NCBI GenBank assembly: GCA_000383735.1
Contig: KB912123.1
Span: forward strand, 17,222 to 29,910
DNA length: 12,689 nt
Direction of reading: 5' to 3'
DNA from: Verrucomicrobia bacterium SCGC AAA164-M04
GTDB lineage: Bacteria > Verrucomicrobiota > Verrucomicrobiae > Verrucomicrobiales > Akkermansiaceae
A program made the position numbers and the translations under genes. Under the pieces are notes generated by a model. The model made no database searches. It saw nothing but the letters and a program-made list of their open reading frames with translations, and was not told the origin of the DNA. Below are positions 11,853 to 12,689 of this stretch, piece after piece; position 1 is the first letter of the stretch, and each line of letters opens with the position of its first letter.

Positions 11853-12426
11853 AGAGAAAGTCTTGTGATCGTGTCCTGTAATACTCCTTGCCGTCGATTT
11901 TGATTCGGTAGTCCATATTCTTAGGAAAACCTACTACGTCTCCGACCTTCACACCCATCTCTTCAATCCATGGGGCCGTAAAAGCAACCCTCCCCTTTAG
12001 AACAGGATCTTCCTTAAGCTTTACCAACTCGATTAAATCGCTTTGTTTTCCTGGAGTAGAATCCTCTTCCACAGCCTCTAAAAGCCCCCATCCACCCAAA
12101 GGGAAGACTTCGCCCTTGGAGTTCCTATAGGCTATTGCCTGAGACTCAGTGGCTACACTAGGGTGGTAATGCACAAGGTAGTGGTCGTCTTCATGCTCTA
12201 CTTGTTGGCCTCCATTGACTACAACTAGGTGATGAAAGAAAAGAGTGTCTCCAGGCTTGGCATCTACATTGTACTTGGCTGGCACAGAGACGATAGGGCC
12301 TTCCGTTACTCTGTGCTTAAACTCATTGTACTTATTATCTACGTACAACTCCAAACCACTGTCCGTAGTGATTGTGTCGTTGATTCTTTTTTCAAGTTCA
12401 ACGACGAATTTTTTAAGTGACCTCAT
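11836..12426 (-). CDS. Tandem GroES-like (Cpn10) co-chaperonin-like protein
   Basis: This 196-residue protein reads as two GroES-type halves. The first half (about 6-121) has FVVELEKRINDTITTDSGLE (7-26), EGPIVSVPAKYNVDAKPGDTLFF (42-64) and ends GWGLLEAVEE. The second (about 129-196) has SDLIELVKLKEDPVLKGRVAF then VKVGDVVGFPKN (159-170), YRIKIDGKEYYRTRSQDFLY and VEE. Both halves keep the Cpn10 signature of a GxV strand, a KxGDxVxF step and a final strand ending VEE. GroES caps a chaperonin ring, and phages such as T4 (gp31) encode their own to fold capsid protein. The first half has a His-rich insert, HHLVVVNGGQQVEHEDDHYL then VHYHP (65-90), where GroES has its roof loop. The mobile loop region is short, and the second half lacks one. 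Identification is by pattern and moderate. It starts one base after the preceding stop (TAATATG). Confidence 0.65.
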   Translation of the reverse strand: MRSLKKFVVELEKRINDTITTDSGLELYVDNKYNEFKHRVTEGPIVSVPAKYNVDAKPGDTLFFHHLVVVNGGQQVEHEDDHYLVHYHPSVATESQAIAYRNSKGEVFPLGGWGLLEAVEEDSTPGKQSDLIELVKLKEDPVLKGRVAFTAPWIEEMGVKVGDVVGFPKNMDYRIKIDGKEYYRTRSQDFLYVEED

Positions 12427-12427
12427 A

Positions 12428-12667
12428 TTAAAAGTTTAAATCAAATTCCAACAAGCAAGGCATATCGTCTATTGCCTTCCAAAGCAAAGTCCCCTCGTCT
12501 GTTTCTATGTACACAAGATACCGCTTTTTATTGTACTTTACAAGAGCTCTTTCATCTTCTAGTATAGCAGAGACCTTGCCCCCGCCAGCTCTCATCCCCA
12601 AGTAGTACGCCATAGCGTCCTTAGGGTCTCGCCCGATGATGATCTTTCTGATCAGTCCTTCTTCCAT
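12428..12667 (-). CDS. Conserved-looking small protein, unknown function
   Basis: This is 79 residues from the ATG at 12667; a GTG one codon upstream is an alternative start. It begins MEEGLIRKIIIGRDPKDAMA and continues with YYLGMRAGGGKVSAI, a charged strand-rich middle (ALVKYNKKRYLVYIETDEGT) and an acidic hydrophobic end (CLLEFDLNF). The composition is balanced and soluble, with no signal peptide. I do not recognise it. It is co-translated with the GroES-like gene (one-base gap, TAATATG), and its start overlaps the end of a further upstream frame (TGATG), so it is an internal member of the operon. Confidence 0.6.
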   Translation of the reverse strand: MEEGLIRKIIIGRDPKDAMAYYLGMRAGGGKVSAILEDERALVKYNKKRYLVYIETDEGTLLWKAIDDMPCLLEFDLNF

Positions 12668-12689
12668 CACTTAATTAGTTTCCCATACA
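12667..12689 (-). CDS. C-terminal end of an upstream gene (partial)
   Basis: One frame entering from the right edge reads ...YGKLIK and ends in TGA overlapping the ATG at 12667 (TGATG), the same junction type seen before the large terminase. Only seven codons are visible, so the product cannot be judged. Confidence 0.3.

Overview
This window is a stretch of a tailed double-stranded DNA phage (Caudoviricetes) genome covering the DNA-packaging and head-building genes. Every gene I accept lies on the minus strand, so transcription runs from the right end to the left end. Genes are packed tightly: several adjacent pairs share TAATG, TGATG or TAATATG stop/start junctions, and no gap between accepted features exceeds 50 bases. 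The host is most likely a member of the Bacteroidota. The hints are TATATTTG boxes (a match to the TAnnTTTG -7 element of that phylum) just upstream of several genes, A/T-rich leaders mostly without a Shine-Dalgarno sequence, tRNA genes without an encoded CCA end, and a portal and large terminase resembling those of Bacteroidota podoviruses including crAss-like phages. The host assignment is inference.

Right part (about 10,550 to 12,689): a set of small accessory genes. From right to left these are an unknown 79-residue protein, a 196-residue protein that reads as two GroES-like domains in one chain, a helical 97-residue protein, a short overlapping 47-residue gene, an odd tRNA-like gene that seems to lack a D-arm, an 85-residue basic protein with a GDGKDVHH motif, a normal tRNA-Arg(UCU), a 53-residue membrane or exported peptide, a 43-residue basic peptide and a 62-residue putative zinc-binding protein. 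The 43-, 47- and 53-residue genes were read directly from the sequence.

Middle part (about 3,430 to 10,550): the large terminase (ATPase plus nuclease), the portal with a long glutamine-rich coiled-coil tail, a 118-residue beta-rich putative adaptor, and a 720-residue repetitive fibre-like protein.

Left part (1 to about 3,430): three small basic proteins (two of them extremely lysine-rich), a small beta-rich putative decoration protein, an acidic putative scaffold, and the first 371 codons of the major capsid protein, which runs off the left edge.

Together the genes build and fill the head. Scaffold and capsid protein form the procapsid on the portal, and the terminase threads DNA in through the portal. 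The fibre and decoration candidates would dress the shell, the GroES-like protein may help fold capsid protein with a chaperonin, and the basic proteins may bind packaged DNA. The least ordinary items are the D-armless tRNA-like gene, the tandem GroES-like protein with a histidine-rich loop, and the set of small lysine-rich proteins beside the head genes.
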